DNA of 64,000 nucleotides, from the NCBI RefSeq assembly GCF_009363255.1, contig NZ_CP045318.1, forward strand, positions 1,787,501 through 1,851,500. The letters run 5' to 3'. The stretch is from Roseivivax sp. THAF197b (lineage in GTDB: Bacteria; Pseudomonadota; Alphaproteobacteria; Rhodobacterales; Rhodobacteraceae). Positions 63,958 through 64,000 of this stretch are shown in pieces. The notes below the pieces were generated by a model. The model saw only the letters and a list, made by a program, of their open reading frames with translations. It did not search any database and was not told the origin of the DNA. Each line of letters begins with the position of its first letter. The first letter of the stretch is position 1. The translations under genes were made by a program, and so were the position numbers.

Positions 63958-64000
63958 AGCACACTAAAGACGATTCTGAAGAAAGTATAATTAAAAAATT

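Larger units (their letters stand above)
59965..64000 (+). mobile_element. Left end of a genomic island integrated at tRNA-Asn
   Basis: Starting at the tRNA 3' end, the DNA carries an integrase, AT-richer sequence from about 62.4 kb, small unknown genes and a decayed frame. The matching direct repeat of the tRNA 3' end is not seen before the window ends, so the right boundary lies beyond. Confidence 0.7.

Noticed and set aside
1..64000. Search by eye for CRISPR arrays, rRNA genes, riboswitches and a replication origin.
   Set aside because: No regularly spaced repeats of CRISPR type, no rRNA-like sequence, no riboswitch I could recognise and no DnaA-box cluster were seen.

Overview
The window looks like chromosomal DNA of an alphaproteobacterium of the Rhodobacteraceae (Roseobacter group). 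The reasons are the high GC content, the dense operons with ATGA stop/start overlaps, and the typical gene set: host-attachment family protein, CcmI, fused E1 alpha-beta dehydrogenase beside GcdH, pst-pho operon, class II DAHP synthase, and a solo LuxR regulator. I cannot assign a species.

Layout. 0-7.5 kb: ruvX (cut by the left edge) and ccmI, an iron-type superoxide dismutase, a small-protein/host-attachment pair, rarD, a LOG-family hydrolase, a LysM envelope protein and a LysR regulator. 7.5-14.8 kb: glutaryl-CoA dehydrogenase, a fused E1 alpha-beta dehydrogenase, two back-to-back insertion sequences (an ISNCY/integrase-type element and an IS30 element) and a solo LuxR regulator. 15.1-17 kb: rpsB-tsf with a strong terminator. 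17.2-19.7 kb: four tightly overlapping exported or membrane genes of unknown purpose. 19.7-24.9 kb: HupE/UreJ-like protein, pseudouridine catabolism (psuK-psuG), DUF502 protein, patatin phospholipase. 25-31.4 kb: the complete phosphate operon pstS-pstC-pstA-pstB-phoU-phoB behind a repeated Pho box; phoR lies apart at 33 kb. 31.5-39.1 kb: PAQR/HlyIII protein, lipoprotein phosphatase, phoR, a trans-sulfuration enzyme, gamma carbonic anhydrase, gmk, yicC, PAS protein, galU.

39.5-44.2 kb: gpsA, a HAD phosphatase, glucosylglycerol-phosphate synthase and an MFS transporter. The first three make up a complete route to the compatible solute glucosylglycerol: glycerol-3-phosphate supply, glucosyl transfer, dephosphorylation. 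44.3-52.8 kb: class II DAHP synthase, a GlxA-type AraC regulator and a branched-chain-amino-acid-type ABC transporter (binding protein, two ATPases, two permeases) with a small exported protein inside the operon. 52.9-57 kb: response regulator, FIST-domain sensor and hybrid histidine kinase, resembling NosP/NahK nitric-oxide signalling. 57-59.8 kb: small exported protein, EnvZ-like kinase, metallo-beta-lactamase-fold hydrolase.

At 59.9 kb a tRNA-Asn gene is followed by a very large tyrosine recombinase. AT-richer DNA with unknown small genes and a probable frameshifted remnant then runs to the right edge. This is the start of a genomic island inserted at the tRNA gene; its far end lies outside the window. 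The best candidates for undescribed biology are the 17.2-19.7 kb cluster (a Cys-rich exported microprotein, a periplasmic protein, a two-helix membrane protein and a solute-binding protein carrying CxxC) and the recombinase with a repeat-bearing N-terminal insertion.
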